NCBI RefSeq assembly: GCF_012584515.1
Contig: NZ_CP051461.1
Span: forward strand, 186,001-250,000
Reading direction: 5' to 3'
From: Polaromonas vacuolata
GTDB taxonomy: Bacteria; Pseudomonadota; Gammaproteobacteria; Burkholderiales; Burkholderiaceae_C
DNA length: 64,000 bases
Below are positions 1 through 11,738 of the stretch, piece by piece. A program made the position numbers and the translations under genes. The notes under the pieces are model-generated. The model saw nothing but the letters and a program-made list of their open reading frames with translations. It had not been told where the DNA came from and searched no databases. Positions within the stretch are counted from its first letter, which is position 1, and each line of letters starts with the position of its first letter.

Positions 1-887
1 ATCTTGAAGGTGTCTGGGTGCACATAACGGCGCACTGGCAAATGCGAGCTAGACGGCGCTAGATATTGGCCAATCGTTAGCATGTTGATGTCATGCGCGC
101 GCATGTCACGCATGACTTGCAAGATTTCTTCATCGGTCTCGCCTAGGCCAACCATGATGCCGCTTTTGGTGGGCACATTCGGATGCAAGGCCTTGAATTT
201 TTTCAGCAAGTTGAGCGAGTATTGGTAGTCGCTGCCGGGGCGCGCTTCTTTATAAAGGCGTGGTGCGGTTTCCAAATTGTGATTCATTACGTCAGGTGGC
301 GAGGCCTGCAAAATACCCAACGCACGGTCGTCTCGGCCACGGAAATCGGGGACCAAAATTTCAATCGTTGTGCCGGGCGAGAGCTCGCGTATTTTGTTAA
401 TACACTCGGCAAAGTGGCCGCTTCCGCCGTCGCGCAAATCGTCGCGGTCAACGCTGGTGATGACAACGTATTTGAGTCTGAGTGCCGCAATCGTGCGGGC
501 TAAATTGAGCGGCTCGTTGACGTCTAGCGGATCGGGCCGGCCGTGGCCTACATCGCAAAACGGGCAGCGGCGTGTGCACTTATCGCCCATGATCATGAAG
601 GTCGCCGTGCCTTTGCCAAAGCATTCGCCGATATTCGGGCAACTGGCTTCTTCGCAGACTGTGTTGAGTTTGTTTTCACGCAAAATCTGTTTGATTTCGT
701 AAAAGCGTGTGGTTGGACTGCCGGCCTTAACGCGAATCCAGTCGGGCTTTTTCAATGCCGGGGCTTGCTCGACTTTGACCGGTATGCGGGAGAGTTTTGC
801 GGCGGCTTTTTGCTTGGCCAGTGGGTTGTAGTTGTCCAAGCTTTGGACCTCGCGAACTACCGGATTAATTGTCTCTTGTGTGCTCAT
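1..887 (-). CDS. lipA: Lipoyl synthase LipA (C-terminus cut by window edge)
   Basis: Radical-SAM enzyme that inserts two sulfurs into protein-bound octanoyl groups to make lipoate. About 295 residues are visible. The auxiliary-cluster pattern C-x4-C-x5-C ([12 protein letters not shown]) and the radical-SAM C-x3-C-x2-C (CTRRCPFC) are both intact. The frame runs off base 1, so the last part of the protein is missing here. The start is placed at the ATG whose first base is 887 (MSTQE). An in-frame ATG at 899 is possible, but its GGGGAG would sit almost against the start codon. It follows lipB on the same strand after about 125 bp, so the octanoyl-transfer and sulfur-insertion steps are adjacent. 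Identification is secure; only the start is uncertain. Confidence 0.95.
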   Translation of the reverse strand, partial: MSTQETINPVVREVQSLDNYNPLAKQKAAAKLSRIPVKVEQAPALKKPDWIRVKAGSPTTRFYEIKQILRENKLNTVCEEASCPNIGECFGKGTATFMIMGDKCTRRCPFCDVGHGRPDPLDVNEPLNLARTIAALRLKYVVITSVDRDDLRDGGSGHFAECINKIRELSPGTTIEILVPDFRGRDDRALGILQASPPDVMNHNLETAPRLYKEARPGSDYQYSLNLLKKFKALHPNVPTKSGIMVGLGETDEEILQVMRDMRAHDINMLTIGQYLAPSSSHLPVRRYVHPDTFK

Positions 888-1013
888 GTTGCATGCCATT
901 CTCCCCGGGCTGTCCAGGGCGGTGATGCGCTCGCTGCGTCACAAGCTAAGGGCTTGAAAAGGCGTTGGGCGAGCGCTGGAACAGAAAATCAGAAAATCAT
1001 TTAAGGCTATTCG

Positions 1014-1724
1014 TTAAGGCATTAAGTAATTGCTTAGCTTATGCCCCAACAAGTCCGCAGCCTCCTGCCACGTAACGTCTATGCCGATTGTACGAAGGTC
1101 AGTCGTTTGTAGACCCACATATCCACAAGGGTTTATGTTTGAGAAGGCTTGCAAGTCCATCGCTACATTCAGCGCGACACCGTGGTAAGTGCAGTGACGG
1201 CTGACTTTGATACCTAAAGCTGCGATTTTCCCCAAGCCTGCAAAACGTTCAGCGGGATTGACTGGACCGGTAAGCGCGGCATGCGATGTCGGGTCGCCTA
1301 AGCGCACATAAATGCCGGGTGCGCCGCCCACGCGGTGGCCGGTCACACCAAAATGCGCCAGCGTTTTAATCACTGCTTGCTCGACGCGGTAGACATATTC
1401 TTTGACAAAGTAATTGGCGCGCCTGAGGTCTATCAGCGGGTAGGCCACGACCTGACCCGGCCCGTGAAATGTCACCTGACCGCCGCGGTCGGTCTGCACC
1501 ACCGGTATCCCATTGGGGTTGAGAATATGCTCGCTTTTACCGGCAAGGCCTTGGGTGTAGACCGCATCGTGCTCGCAAATCCATAGCTGGTCAGTCGTGG
1601 TGTCGGATCCAGTTGCTGCATGGCCGGGCACTGGCTGGAGCTGGCGAGCGGCGGTAAAACCCTGCATCGCTTGCCAGGTCTCTAAGTAGCCGACGCGGCC
1701 GAGCTGACGCAACTCAATAGACAT
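1014..1724 (-). CDS. lipB: Octanoyltransferase LipB
   Basis: Moves octanoyl groups from acyl carrier protein to lipoyl domains of 2-oxoacid dehydrogenases, supplying the substrate for LipA. The 236-residue protein has the family core [11 protein letters not shown] around residues 81-91. Further on it has the catalytic-lysine and catalytic-cysteine region [10 protein letters not shown], near residues 173-182. The start is only 4 bp after the DUF493 gene, so the two are probably cotranslated. Length is typical for the family. No unusual residues were noticed. Confidence 0.96.
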   Translation of the reverse strand: MSIELRQLGRVGYLETWQAMQGFTAARQLQPVPGHAATGSDTTTDQLWICEHDAVYTQGLAGKSEHILNPNGIPVVQTDRGGQVTFHGPGQVVAYPLIDLRRANYFVKEYVYRVEQAVIKTLAHFGVTGHRVGGAPGIYVRLGDPTSHAALTGPVNPAERFAGLGKIAALGIKVSRHCTYHGVALNVAMDLQAFSNINPCGYVGLQTTDLRTIGIDVTWQEAADLLGHKLSNYLMP

Positions 1725-1728
1725 GTTT

Positions 1729-2022
1729 TTAAAGTACCACTTTGACCATGGGGTGAGCGCTGTAGGTGCGGTAAAGCTCGTCGAGTTGTTCGCGGCTAGT
1801 GGCGGTAACGGTGACGGTGACGCCTAGGTATTTGCCGCCTTTGCTCTCTCGCAGTTCCAGTGTGCTGGCGTCAAACAAAGGGTCGAACTGATGGGCGATT
1901 GCCGTCACGGCGGCGACCATGCCATCGACTTTCAAACCCATGACCTTGATAGGAAATTGTGAGGGGTACTCGATGAGCGATGGTGCGGGTTCAGGTGTGG
2001 TGGGTGTTTTGTTGTCGGTCAT
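1729..2022 (-). CDS. DUF493 (YbeD-like) protein
   Basis: Small cytosolic protein of 97 residues of the YbeD/DUF493 family, whose genes are often found beside lipB. After a proline-rich N-terminal tail the compact fold follows, with [11 protein letters not shown] near residue 25 and a C-terminus ending in a short strand (HPMVKVVL). Its start codon overlaps the stop of the aminotransferase gene by 4 bp (ATGA) and it ends 4 bp before lipB, so it sits inside an operon. The molecular role is not established; a regulatory, ACT-like role has been suggested for the family. Confidence 0.9.
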   Translation of the reverse strand: MTDNKTPTTPEPAPSLIEYPSQFPIKVMGLKVDGMVAAVTAIAHQFDPLFDASTLELRESKGGKYLGVTVTVTATSREQLDELYRTYSAHPMVKVVL

Positions 2023-2918
2023 TTTTTAGGTGTTTCCTGTTTCGCCTGCTGGTAAGCGGCGTACAGCTTTTGATAAACCGGGCCAGGCTTGCCGCTGCCG
2101 ACTGGTAAACCGTCTAAAAGTGTGACTGGCAGCACTTCTTTGGTCGCCGATGACAGCAGTAATTCGTCAGCCTCTAAGACCTCGGCGCGGGTGATGCGGC
2201 GCAGCTCAAAATCCAGATCGGCGGCGCGGCACATGTCCTCAATCAGTCCGTAGCGAATGCCTTCAAGTACCAGATGGTCGCGCGGCGGGCCCATGACGCA
2301 GCCGTTTTTGATGACCCATACATTGCTAGACGCGGCTTCGCTCAGAAAATCGCCGCGAAACATGATGGTCTCAAGCGCACCGGCGTCCACACTGATCTGG
2401 CGCGAGAACACTGCGCCTAGCAAGCTAGTGCTTTTAATATGCGCTTTTTCCCAACGAAAATCATTGGCACTGACGCAGGCGACGCCGCCTTCGCGCTGCG
2501 CCAAACTCGGCAGCTTCATGGGGCTACACATGACAAAAACTGTGGGGGTCAAGTCTGGCGGCATCGCGTGGTCGCGCAAAGCCACACCGCGTGTGATTTG
2601 GATGTAAATGAGCTGGTCTGGGCTTGCTGGGGTCGGTGCAAAGTCGTTGATTAAGCGCATGGCAACTGCGCGCCAATCAGGCTCACTCAAGGGATTGTTG
2701 ATGCGCATCTCCGCTAGGCTGCGGCTTAGGCGTTTCATATGCTGCTCAAAACGAAACAACGTGCCGCCGTAAGCTGGTACAACTTCATAAATACCGTCAC
2801 CAAAAATAAAACCGCGGTCGAGCACGCTGATCTTGGCCTGACTCAGTGGCAAGTATTCGCCATTCAGAAAGCAAGTGGTGTTGGGCAGCTCGGTGGCCTT
2901 CATCAGGACGGTATTCAT
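2019..2918 (-). CDS. dat: D-amino-acid aminotransferase (class IV PLP enzyme)
   Basis: Fold-type IV PLP aminotransferase of 299 residues, most like D-alanine transaminase. It interconverts D-amino acids and 2-oxo acids, giving D-glutamate or D-alanine for peptidoglycan. Visible features are DRGFIFGDGIYEV near residue 34, an arginine-containing loop (QITRGVALRDH) near residue 110, and the PLP lysine in HIKSTSLLGA near residue 162. A branched-chain aminotransferase is the main alternative, but the N-terminal block and the IKS-x-N/S-LLGA motif favour Dat. It overlaps the DUF493 gene by 4 bp and precedes lipB and lipA. Confidence 0.88.
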   Translation of the reverse strand: MNTVLMKATELPNTTCFLNGEYLPLSQAKISVLDRGFIFGDGIYEVVPAYGGTLFRFEQHMKRLSRSLAEMRINNPLSEPDWRAVAMRLINDFAPTPASPDQLIYIQITRGVALRDHAMPPDLTPTVFVMCSPMKLPSLAQREGGVACVSANDFRWEKAHIKSTSLLGAVFSRQISVDAGALETIMFRGDFLSEAASSNVWVIKNGCVMGPPRDHLVLEGIRYGLIEDMCRAADLDFELRRITRAEVLEADELLLSSATKEVLPVTLLDGLPVGSGKPGPVYQKLYAAYQQAKQETPKK

Positions 2919-2964
2919 AGCGCTTAGCCTAGGTTAAAAAGTAAGCAAGATTGGATGCTGTGCA

Positions 2965-3411
2965 TCAGACCAGCAAAATTACGCCTGAAATAGCGATTGC
3001 GCCTAGTGCCAGATTGGTCGCGGCCAGGGTTGAGACTTGGCCAGCACGGCGTCCTGCTTCTTCCCAGTTGCTGGCAACGACTGCCAGCTTAAGTCTGCGA
3101 AATGGACCGAAATACAAGTGACCAAACAAAGCCATCATGACTAATCCCAGTGTGAGCATGACGTGCCAGCCGGCTGGTGCGTTTTTCATGCCAACACTGG
3201 TGAGCATGTAAACGCCGGACAGCAGCAGCAGCGCTATCGTGAGCCAAACCATGATGAAAAATCGTTGCAACACGGCAGCCGTCAATGTCAAGCGTTCTGG
3301 CGCTTGCATCAGAGCGGTCGCCGTTGGCCTTAAGGCATACAGCATAAAACTGATGCCGCCCAGCCAAACGATGGCGGCGAAAAGGTGTAATAGTTTCATC
3401 AAAGCGTACAT
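2965..3411 (-). CDS. CopD-family inner-membrane protein
   Basis: Protein of 148 residues that is almost entirely hydrophobic, with about four membrane helices near residues 3-25, 50-70, 80-103 and 128-147. The first helix carries HLFAAIVWLGG, the histidine/tryptophan pattern common in CopD-like proteins. Family members are linked to copper handling or have unknown roles in heme or redox metabolism. It is transcribed toward dat with a 46 bp gap and may be the first gene of the lipoate cluster transcript. Copper transport is a family inference; no metal-binding residues beyond the histidine are diagnostic. Confidence 0.75.
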   Translation of the reverse strand: MYALMKLLHLFAAIVWLGGISFMLYALRPTATALMQAPERLTLTAAVLQRFFIMVWLTIALLLLSGVYMLTSVGMKNAPAGWHVMLTLGLVMMALFGHLYFGPFRRLKLAVVASNWEEAGRRAGQVSTLAATNLALGAIAISGVILLV

Positions 3412-3582
3412 ATTGGATCTTTCGAATAAATGCGTGGTGTTGCGTTAAGCCAAATCCCAAGGCCAGTGTGGTGCAGCTGCCAGAGGAGACTAACCCACAT
3501 TGTGTCCGACTCGGGAATAGCCGCTTGTCTGATAGCCTTTGACGCACCTTGACTATTGCAACAAATTGCATTGATTTCCGGA

Positions 3583-3615
3583 TTGTGAAGTTACGGTCAA
3601 GTTTCTACGTATAAT
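3583..3615 (+). promoter_or_regulatory. Possible sigma-70 promoter of the atp operon
   Basis: A perfect TATAAT lies at 3610-3615, about 100 bp before the first gene of the ATP synthase operon. The best -35-like hexamer is TTGTGA at 3583-3588, but the spacer of 21 bp is longer than ideal. This is the only strong -10 seen in the divergent gap between the CopD-like gene and the atp operon. Confidence 0.35.
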
Positions 3616-3712
3616 CATAGGCTTTGCTGCCCTGCACCCAGGACTTTGCCCTGATTGGCCGCGTCTTTTTGTTTTATCTGCTTTCTTTCTTGTAACCTGC
3701 GTGTAATTAGTA

Positions 3713-4303
3713 ATGGTGAAAATGAGAAATCAGCAAAAAAAGACAGAAAATGCTGGCCAGATTGCAGCGGATAAAAAAGCTAGCGGAGTTGTCAATGGCA
3801 TGGCCGAAAAAGCAAAAATAAGTGCTTACGACAGTGTGGAAATTGAACGTGAAGCTGCGGATAAGAATTTCAAACCGTTAACGCGCGAAGAAGCTCAGGC
3901 CATGCGCCTTGCTAACCCTTCAGTGTCGCCATGGTTGGTGTTGACTGGACAGGCTGTTGCTGGTGTTCTAATCGCGCTGTTTTCTTGGTTGGTGACGGGA
4001 AGTGCTAGCGCTGGATGGTCCACCTTTTATGGTGCGCTGGTGGTGCTAGTGCCGGGTGTGGTTTTTGCACGCGGTTTGATGAGCAAGGTGGCGACCATGA
4101 ACCCGGGCGCTGCAGTGACAGGATTTTTTCTCTGGGAGTTTGTGAAAATCGGTTTGGCAATTGCCATGCTTTTCGCCGCTCCCCGATTGGTATTGAACCT
4201 GAGTTGGCCAGCAATGTTGGTCGGCCTGGTGGTGACAATGAAGGTGGTCTGGTTGGTGCTTTGGCTCCGCGCTAGATTAAACAGTAACGCAAATGCAAAA
4301 TAA
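3713..4303 (+). CDS. atpI: ATP synthase subunit I (assembly protein)
   Basis: Membrane protein of 196 residues encoded first in the ATP synthase operon, 13 bp ahead of atpB. AtpI proteins help assemble the c-ring and are not part of the finished enzyme. Roughly 80 N-terminal residues are hydrophilic and lysine-rich. Four hydrophobic segments follow near residues 84-102, 107-125, 137-157 and 161-180. The hydrophilic extension is longer than in enteric AtpI. ATG at 3722 (MRNQQ) is an alternative start three codons later; neither has a strong ribosome-binding site. Confidence 0.85.
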   Translation: MVKMRNQQKKTENAGQIAADKKASGVVNGMAEKAKISAYDSVEIEREAADKNFKPLTREEAQAMRLANPSVSPWLVLTGQAVAGVLIALFSWLVTGSASAGWSTFYGALVVLVPGVVFARGLMSKVATMNPGAAVTGFFLWEFVKIGLAIAMLFAAPRLVLNLSWPAMLVGLVVTMKVVWLVLWLRARLNSNANAK

Positions 4304-4316
4304 AGAGATTTGAGAG

Positions 4317-5168
4317 ATGAGTGAATCTTCCGGAAGCGCTTTGACAGCTGGTGAGTACATTGGTCACCACCTCGTTCATTTGCAGAATCATCCCCAAAAG
4401 GGCATTATTGACTTTTCAGTCTTTAACATCGACACCATATTTTGGTCCACCACGCTTGGCATACTTGCCTTGTTCGTGATGTGGCTTGTGGCTAAGACTG
4501 TTCATGCAGGTGTTCCCGGTCGCTTACAAGCGGCGGTTGAAATTTTGCTTGAAATGGTCGATTCGCAGGCCAAGGGGATCGTTAAAAATGCTGAGTCACG
4601 CAAAGTTGTTGGACCTTTAGCATTGACCGTTTTCGTCTGGATTTTCCTGATGAATGCGATGGATCTCTTGCCGGTAGACTTATTCCACACGATTTTTGGA
4701 ATCGTTGGCTTGGGTGAAGCGATACCGTACTTCCGCATCGTGCCAACAGCAGATCTTTCCGCTACCTTGGGTATGTCGTGTGGTGTCTTGCTGGTCTGCT
4801 TGTTCTACAACATCAAGATCAAAGGTTTCGGCGGTTGGGTTCATGAATTGTTCTCTGCCCCCTTTGGTAACAAGTGGTTCCTATACCCGATCAACTTTTT
4901 AATGCAGATGATTGAATTCGCTGCAAAAACGGTTTCCCATGGCCTCAGGCTTTTCGGCAATATGTATGCCGGCGAGTTGTTGTTCATGTTGATAGCTTTG
5001 ATGGGTGCAGTCGGTTTCGGCTCCACCACTGGCGTGTTGCTGTTTATCGGCCACGTTTTGGCTGGCACAAGCTGGGCCATCTTCCACATTCTGATCATTG
5101 CGCTGCAAGCGTTTATTTTCATGATGTTGACGTTGGTTTATGTGGGCCAGGCTCACGACCATCATTGA
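4317..5168 (+). CDS. atpB: ATP synthase Fo subunit a
   Basis: Proton-channel subunit of Fo, 283 residues, with multiple membrane helices. The essential arginine lies in [19 protein letters not shown], around residues 203-221. A histidine-rich C-terminus (QAHDHH) closes the protein, as in related betaproteobacteria. A 5-residue hydrophobic-polar alternation in the C-terminal helices supports the half-channel region. It is followed by an 82 bp gap containing a run of nine to ten T residues before atpE. Confidence 0.97.
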   Translation: MSESSGSALTAGEYIGHHLVHLQNHPQKGIIDFSVFNIDTIFWSTTLGILALFVMWLVAKTVHAGVPGRLQAAVEILLEMVDSQAKGIVKNAESRKVVGPLALTVFVWIFLMNAMDLLPVDLFHTIFGIVGLGEAIPYFRIVPTADLSATLGMSCGVLLVCLFYNIKIKGFGGWVHELFSAPFGNKWFLYPINFLMQMIEFAAKTVSHGLRLFGNMYAGELLFMLIALMGAVGFGSTTGVLLFIGHVLAGTSWAIFHILIIALQAFIFMMLTLVYVGQAHDHH

Positions 5169-5250
5169 TTCGCGGTTAAGCCCGCGCTGTTTTCCGGTTT
5201 CCCTTTCGTTTTTTTTTTTGTTAGTTTTTTTAAATCCATAGGAGCATTAA

Positions 5251-5502
<252 letters not shown>

Positions 5503-5542
5503 TCACCCGCCTTTCAAGATATCCAACTAGAGAGGTGCTGCC

Positions 5543-6013
5543 GTGAGTATTAACTCCACATTCTTTGCGCAGCTCGTCGTGTTTGCGATTTTGGTGCTGT
5601 TCACGATGAAATTCGTGTGGCCACCGATCGCAGCCGCGCTGGACGAACGTGCACTCAAGATCGCTGCTGGCCTAGCCGCTGCCGATAAAGCTAAATCAGA
5701 ACTCAGCGTTGCTAATAAGCGCGTTGAAGAAGAGTTGGCCAAATCGCGCAACGAGTCCGCCTTGCGTCTTGCCGAAGCCGAGCGCCGCGCGCAAGGCATG
5801 ATTGAAGAAGCCAAAGCTAAGGCGACCGAAGAGGGCAGCAAGATTATTGCCGCCGCCAAGGTCGAAGCTGAACAGCAAACCGTTAGAGCCCGTGAGACGC
5901 TGCGTGAGCAAGTCGCCGCACTGGCCGTTAAAGGTGCTGAACAGATTCTGCGCAAGGAAGTCAATGCATCCGTGCATGCTGACTTACTAAGCCGCCTGAA
6001 GACTGAACTTTGA
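5543..6013 (+). CDS. atpF: ATP synthase Fo subunit b
   Basis: Peripheral-stalk subunit of 156 residues. One membrane helix (about residues 5-25, [17 protein letters not shown]) is followed by a long charged coiled coil rich in Ala, Glu, Lys and Arg. The start codon is GTG at 5543, preceded by AGAGGTG. It anchors the F1 head through delta and contacts subunit a. It ends 25 bp before atpH. Confidence 0.97.
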   Translation: MSINSTFFAQLVVFAILVLFTMKFVWPPIAAALDERALKIAAGLAAADKAKSELSVANKRVEEELAKSRNESALRLAEAERRAQGMIEEAKAKATEEGSKIIAAAKVEAEQQTVRARETLREQVAALAVKGAEQILRKEVNASVHADLLSRLKTEL

Positions 6014-6038
6014 CAGAAATCCTTAGCGAGCACCCACT

Positions 6039-6569
6039 ATGGCCGAATTAGCCACCATTGCACGACCTTACGCCGAAGCCTTGTTCAAGAGCTCTGGCAC
6101 TGAACTCGCCGCCGCGTCGGTCTGGCTCGATGAGCTAGCTGCGATCGCATCAAACGAACAACTGCAGCAATACGCCGGCAACCCCGGTGTGACTGTGGAT
6201 CAAACCTTTGATGTGATCGTCGGTGTCGCTAAAAACAAGCTGTCGCCAGCGGCGCAAAACTTTTTGCGCGCGGTCATAGATAACGGCCGCATTAGCGTAT
6301 TGCCCGAGATTGCCAATCAGTTCCGCGCCCTTAAAAACGCGCAGAGCGGCTCGTCCGATGCCACTGTCTACAGCGCATTTGCGCTTGACGGTGCTGCCTT
6401 GGCCGACTTGGCTGTTGTCCTCGAAAAGCGTTTTGCTCGCAAGCTCAACTTAACTGTTGAGATCGAGCTCGCGCTGATAGGCGGCGTACGTGTAGTGGTG
6501 GGTGACGAGGTGTTCGACACCTCGGTAAAAGCCCGTTTAGAGCAAATGAAAGCCGCGTTGATCGCCTGA
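6039..6569 (+). CDS. atpH: ATP synthase F1 subunit delta
   Basis: Subunit of 176 residues that joins the b-subunit stalk to the top of F1. The N-terminal six-helix domain opens with [16 protein letters not shown]. The C-terminal part contains [20 protein letters not shown], the conserved end of the family. Size and position between atpF and atpA are normal. Confidence 0.97.
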   Translation: MAELATIARPYAEALFKSSGTELAAASVWLDELAAIASNEQLQQYAGNPGVTVDQTFDVIVGVAKNKLSPAAQNFLRAVIDNGRISVLPEIANQFRALKNAQSGSSDATVYSAFALDGAALADLAVVLEKRFARKLNLTVEIELALIGGVRVVVGDEVFDTSVKARLEQMKAALIA

Positions 6570-6634
6570 GCCTTTGTGCGCGCAGGCGCCATGGTCCGGT
6601 CTTTAGCCAATAACCTAGAAAGAAGGAAAGAGTC

Positions 6635-8188
6635 ATGCAACTCAATCCCGCAGAAATCTCTGAACTGATCAAGAGCCGCATTGAAGGCCTTAGCGCCTCC
6701 GGTGACATCCGCAATCAAGGCACCATCGTGTCCGTGACTGACGGTATCGTTCGCATCCACGGCCTGTCCGATGTGATGCAGGGCGAGATGCTTGAATTTC
6801 CCGCAACCGCCGATGGCGTGCCTACCTACGGCTTGGCGCTGAACCTCGAGCGTGACTCGGTTGGCTCCGTGATTCTGGGCGAGTACGAGCATTTGGCTGA
6901 AGGCGACACTGTTAAGTGCACCGGCCGCATTCTTGAAGTCCCAGTCGGTCCTGAATTGCTTGGCCGCGTGGTCAATGCACTCGGCCAGCCGATTGACGGC
7001 AAAGGCCCGATCAACGCAAAACTCACCGACGTGATTGAAAAGGTTGCGCCTGGCGTGATCGCTCGTAAATCCGTTGACCAGCCTTTGCAAACCGGCCTGA
7101 AGTCGATTGACTCCATGGTTCCAATCGGTCGCGGTCAGCGCGAACTGATTATTGGTGACCGCCAGACCGGTAAAACGGCTGTGGCCATCGACGCCATCAT
7201 CAACCAAAAAGGCAAGGGCGTTTATTGCGTCTACGTCGCGATTGGTCAAAAGGCTTCATCGATTAAAAACGTCGTGCGCTCACTTGAGCAAGCTGGCGCC
7301 ATGGAATACACGATTGTTGTCGCTGCCTCGGCTTCCGAGTCTGCCGCTATGCAATACGTTAGCGCCTACTCTGGCTGCACCATGGGTGAGTACTTCCGCG
7401 ATCGCGGCGAAGACGCATTGATCGTGTATGACGATTTGTCCAAACAAGCCGTGGCTTACCGCCAAGTCGCTTTGTTGCTGCGTCGTCCACCAGGCCGTGA
7501 AGCCTATCCCGGCGATGTGTTTTATCTCCACAGCCGTCTGCTTGAGCGCGCAGCCCGTGTGAATGAGAAATACGTTTCTGACTTCACCAAAGGTGCTGTG
7601 ACTGGTAAGACCGGTTCACTGACGGCTCTGCCAATCATTGAAACCCAGGCCGGTGACGTGTCTGCTTTCGTGCCAACCAATGTGATCTCGATTACTGACG
7701 GTCAGATTTTCCTTGAAACCAGTTTGTTTAACGCCGGCATTCGTCCAGCGATTAACGCCGGTATCTCGGTGTCTCGCGTTGGTGGTGCAGCCCAGACTAA
7801 GCTGATCAAGAATCTCTCCGGTGGTATTCGTACCGACTTGGCACAGTACCGTGAACTCGCCGCGTTTGCGCAGTTCGCTTCTGACCTCGACGAAGCCACG
7901 CGTAAGCAGCTCGATCGCGGCGCACGTGTGACTGAATTGCTCAAGCAAGCGCAGTACTCGCCTTTGTCGGTCTCCAACATGGGCGCCACACTGTTCGCAG
8001 TTAACAAGGGCTTCATGGACGATATCGAAGTCAAGAAGGTCTTGGCTTTTGAAGCCGGTCTGCAAAGTTACCTCAAGGACAAGAACGCTGACCTGATGGC
8101 CAAGCTCGAAGCCAACAAGGCAATGGACAAAGAATCGGAAGCTCAATTGCTTGCGGCAGTCGCAGAATTTAAGAAGTCGTTTGCTTAA
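6635..8188 (+). CDS. atpA: ATP synthase F1 subunit alpha
   Basis: Non-catalytic nucleotide-binding subunit of 517 residues. The P-loop GDRQTGKTA lies near residues 173-181 and the alpha signature [17 protein letters not shown] near residues 367-383. The start has a strong purine-rich site (AGAAGGAAAG) 5 bp upstream. It forms the alternating hexamer with AtpD. Confidence 0.98.
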   Translation: MQLNPAEISELIKSRIEGLSASGDIRNQGTIVSVTDGIVRIHGLSDVMQGEMLEFPATADGVPTYGLALNLERDSVGSVILGEYEHLAEGDTVKCTGRILEVPVGPELLGRVVNALGQPIDGKGPINAKLTDVIEKVAPGVIARKSVDQPLQTGLKSIDSMVPIGRGQRELIIGDRQTGKTAVAIDAIINQKGKGVYCVYVAIGQKASSIKNVVRSLEQAGAMEYTIVVAASASESAAMQYVSAYSGCTMGEYFRDRGEDALIVYDDLSKQAVAYRQVALLLRRPPGREAYPGDVFYLHSRLLERAARVNEKYVSDFTKGAVTGKTGSLTALPIIETQAGDVSAFVPTNVISITDGQIFLETSLFNAGIRPAINAGISVSRVGGAAQTKLIKNLSGGIRTDLAQYRELAAFAQFASDLDEATRKQLDRGARVTELLKQAQYSPLSVSNMGATLFAVNKGFMDDIEVKKVLAFEAGLQSYLKDKNADLMAKLEANKAMDKESEAQLLAAVAEFKKSFA

Positions 8189-8255
8189 AGATTTGTTCAC
8201 GCAAAACTTAGCGTAAACAACTTTTAGACAACATCAGGAACCCTTAGGACCCACT

Positions 8256-9122
8256 ATGGCAGCAGGCAAGGAAATACGCGGCAAGATCAAGTCGGTGGAA
8301 AACACCAAAAAGATCACCAAAGCCATGGAAATGGTGGCGGCCTCCAAGATGCGCAAGGCGCAAGAGCGCATGCGCGCGGCGCGTCCTTACAGCGACAAGA
8401 TCCGCAATATCACGGCTAACCTGAGTCAGGCAAACCCCGAGTACACCCACGCGTTCATGGAGACTAATAGCTCCAAGACCACCGGGTTTATCGTGGTCAC
8501 GACTGACAAAGGTTTGTGCGGCGGCCTGAACACCAACATCTTGCGTGGCGTTACTGCCAGGCTTAAAGATTTGCAGGCAGCCGGTCAAGACGCGCAAGCC
8601 GTTGCCATTGGCAACAAGGGTCTGGGTTTCCTGAATCGTGTTGGCGCAAAAGTGATTTCTCATGTCACGCAACTAGGCGACAAGCCTCACCTCGACAAGC
8701 TCATTGGCCCCGTCAAAGTGATGCTAGACGCTTACAGCGAAGGCAAGATTGGTACGGTTTATCTGTGCTACACCCGCTTTATCAACACCATGCGTCAGGA
8801 ATCCGTGATTGAGCAGTTGCTGCCTTTGACGGCTGATCGCCTGCAAGCAGATAAAGATCAGCACGGCTGGGACTACATCTACGAGCCGGACGCGCAAACC
8901 GTGATTGATGACTTGCTGGTTCGATACGTCGAAGCGCTGGTCTATCAAGCTGTGGCCGAGAACATGGCATCCGAGCAATCGGCGCGTATGGTGGCGATGA
9001 AGTCGGCAACCGATAACGCCGGCACCGTGATCGGCGAACTCAAGCTGGTCTACAACAAAACACGTCAAGCTGCGATCACGAAAGAACTTTCGGAAATCGT
9101 CGCCGGTGCTGCAGCGGTTTAA
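8256..9122 (+). CDS. atpG: ATP synthase F1 subunit gamma
   Basis: Central-stalk subunit of 288 residues that rotates within the alpha-beta hexamer. The N-terminal helix has [20 protein letters not shown]. The middle has [13 protein letters not shown]. The C-terminal helix includes [14 protein letters not shown] and [15 protein letters not shown], all family hallmarks. Confidence 0.98.
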   Translation: MAAGKEIRGKIKSVENTKKITKAMEMVAASKMRKAQERMRAARPYSDKIRNITANLSQANPEYTHAFMETNSSKTTGFIVVTTDKGLCGGLNTNILRGVTARLKDLQAAGQDAQAVAIGNKGLGFLNRVGAKVISHVTQLGDKPHLDKLIGPVKVMLDAYSEGKIGTVYLCYTRFINTMRQESVIEQLLPLTADRLQADKDQHGWDYIYEPDAQTVIDDLLVRYVEALVYQAVAENMASEQSARMVAMKSATDNAGTVIGELKLVYNKTRQAAITKELSEIVAGAAAV

Positions 9123-9150
9123 GCCGCCTCACCTGATTCACAAGATTTAA

Positions 9151-10575
<1,425 letters not shown>

Positions 10576-10708
10576 TAGCGCTGTGCACTCTAGCGAATCG
10601 CGTCGCTGTCTAAGTTAGCCGTATTAAACCAACGGCTACATTCAGCGCAAGACTTCTCGCTCTTAGTGTCGGCACTTTCAAATTTTTTAAAATATTTTAG
10701 GAATCACC

Positions 10709-11125
10709 ATGTCAACCATCAAAGTCGACGTTGTATCTGCAGAAGAGTCCATCTTCTCCGGCGAAGCCAAATTTGTGGTTTTGCCAGGTGAAGCTGGCGA
10801 ACTCGGCATTTATCCGCGCCACACGCCCTTGATTACCCGCATTCGTCCCGGCACTGTGCGTATCGAAAAAGCCGATGGTAGCGAAGAGTTTGTATTTGTA
10901 GCTGGCGGCTTGCTCGAAGTGCAGCCCAACCACGTGACCGTTCTCAGCGACACCGCAATTCGCGGCAAAGACCTCGACGAAGCCAAGGCGCAGGCGGCCA
11001 AAGCGGCGGCTGAAGAAGCGCTGAAAAATGCTAAGAACGATATAGATATTGCTTTAGCTCAGTCTGAGCTGACCGTGATGGTCGCCCAGATTGCAGCGTT
11101 GCGCAAATACCGTATGAAGAAGTAA
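10709..11125 (+). CDS. atpC: ATP synthase F1 subunit epsilon
   Basis: Regulatory subunit of 138 residues. The N-terminal beta-sandwich contains [17 protein letters not shown]. The C-terminal helical hairpin ([18 protein letters not shown] onward) can inhibit ATP hydrolysis. It is the last gene of the operon and is followed 18 bp later by a hairpin terminator. Confidence 0.97.
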   Translation: MSTIKVDVVSAEESIFSGEAKFVVLPGEAGELGIYPRHTPLITRIRPGTVRIEKADGSEEFVFVAGGLLEVQPNHVTVLSDTAIRGKDLDEAKAQAAKAAAEEALKNAKNDIDIALAQSELTVMVAQIAALRKYRMKK

Positions 11126-11143
11126 TCCTTTTGCGCTGATATG

Positions 11144-11171
11144 AACCCGGTTTTTAACCGGGTTTTTTTTT
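11144..11171 (+). terminator. Rho-independent terminator of the atp operon
   Basis: Perfect 9 bp stem AACCCGGTT / AACCGGGTT with a 3 bp loop, running into an uninterrupted run of T. It lies directly after atpC. Confidence 0.92.
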
Positions 11172-11269
11172 CGTTTGAAAAAGGTTAGTCAGCCTCTGTC
11201 AATGTCATCTTCTCTGATTGATGCAAAATCAATTAGCTATCGGTCAAATAATTTTTCCAAGATGTCTTT

Positions 11270-11710
11270 ATGCAAAAACCAAAAATGCCACCAGTCGGTA
11301 GCGCAGATGATACTGAAACTGCTTTTTATGAAGCCCTGCAAAACAGCGATATAGACAAGCTCATGGGTTGCTGGGCGGATGAAGATGACATTGTTTGCAT
11401 ACATCCCGGCGGCGGCAGGCTTATAGGTGCTGCGGCCATACGTGCCAGTTTTGAGGGCTTGTTTGCCAATGGCAGTCTACGGTTAAATATTGAGCAAGTA
11501 CGCCGGGTTGAGTCCATGAGTGCGAGCGTTCACAGCCTCGTCGAACGTATCGAATTACTCACCGACGAAGGCCCGCGCTACGCTTATGTACTGGCCACCA
11601 ATACCTATCTGAAAACTGCTCAAGGCTGGCGCATTACTACTCACCATGCCAGCCCTGGAAGTGCGCAACAGTCGTTTGAGGCTGGTTCTGTCAGTGGTCT
11701 CTTGCATTAA
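11270..11710 (+). CDS. NTF2-like / SnoaL-like domain protein
   Basis: Cytosolic protein of 146 residues with the pattern of DUF4440 and SnoaL-type NTF2-fold proteins. An N-terminal helix (FYEALQNSDIDKLMGCWAD) is followed by VCIHPGGGRLIGAAAIRAS and a C-terminal strand ending WRITTHHASP. Such folds serve as small enzymes or binding proteins, and the substrate cannot be inferred. It lies alone between the atp operon and a hydrolase gene 28 bp downstream, with which it is probably cotranscribed. The ribosome-binding site is weak. Confidence 0.8.
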   Translation: MQKPKMPPVGSADDTETAFYEALQNSDIDKLMGCWADEDDIVCIHPGGGRLIGAAAIRASFEGLFANGSLRLNIEQVRRVESMSASVHSLVERIELLTDEGPRYAYVLATNTYLKTAQGWRITTHHASPGSAQQSFEAGSVSGLLH

Positions 11711-11738
11711 TGCGAAGCTTTAAAAGCCGCACCTCACC

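Noticed and set aside
183..1004. Plus-strand frames over lipA
   Set aside because: They are antisense to the clear lipA reading frame with its cysteine motifs.
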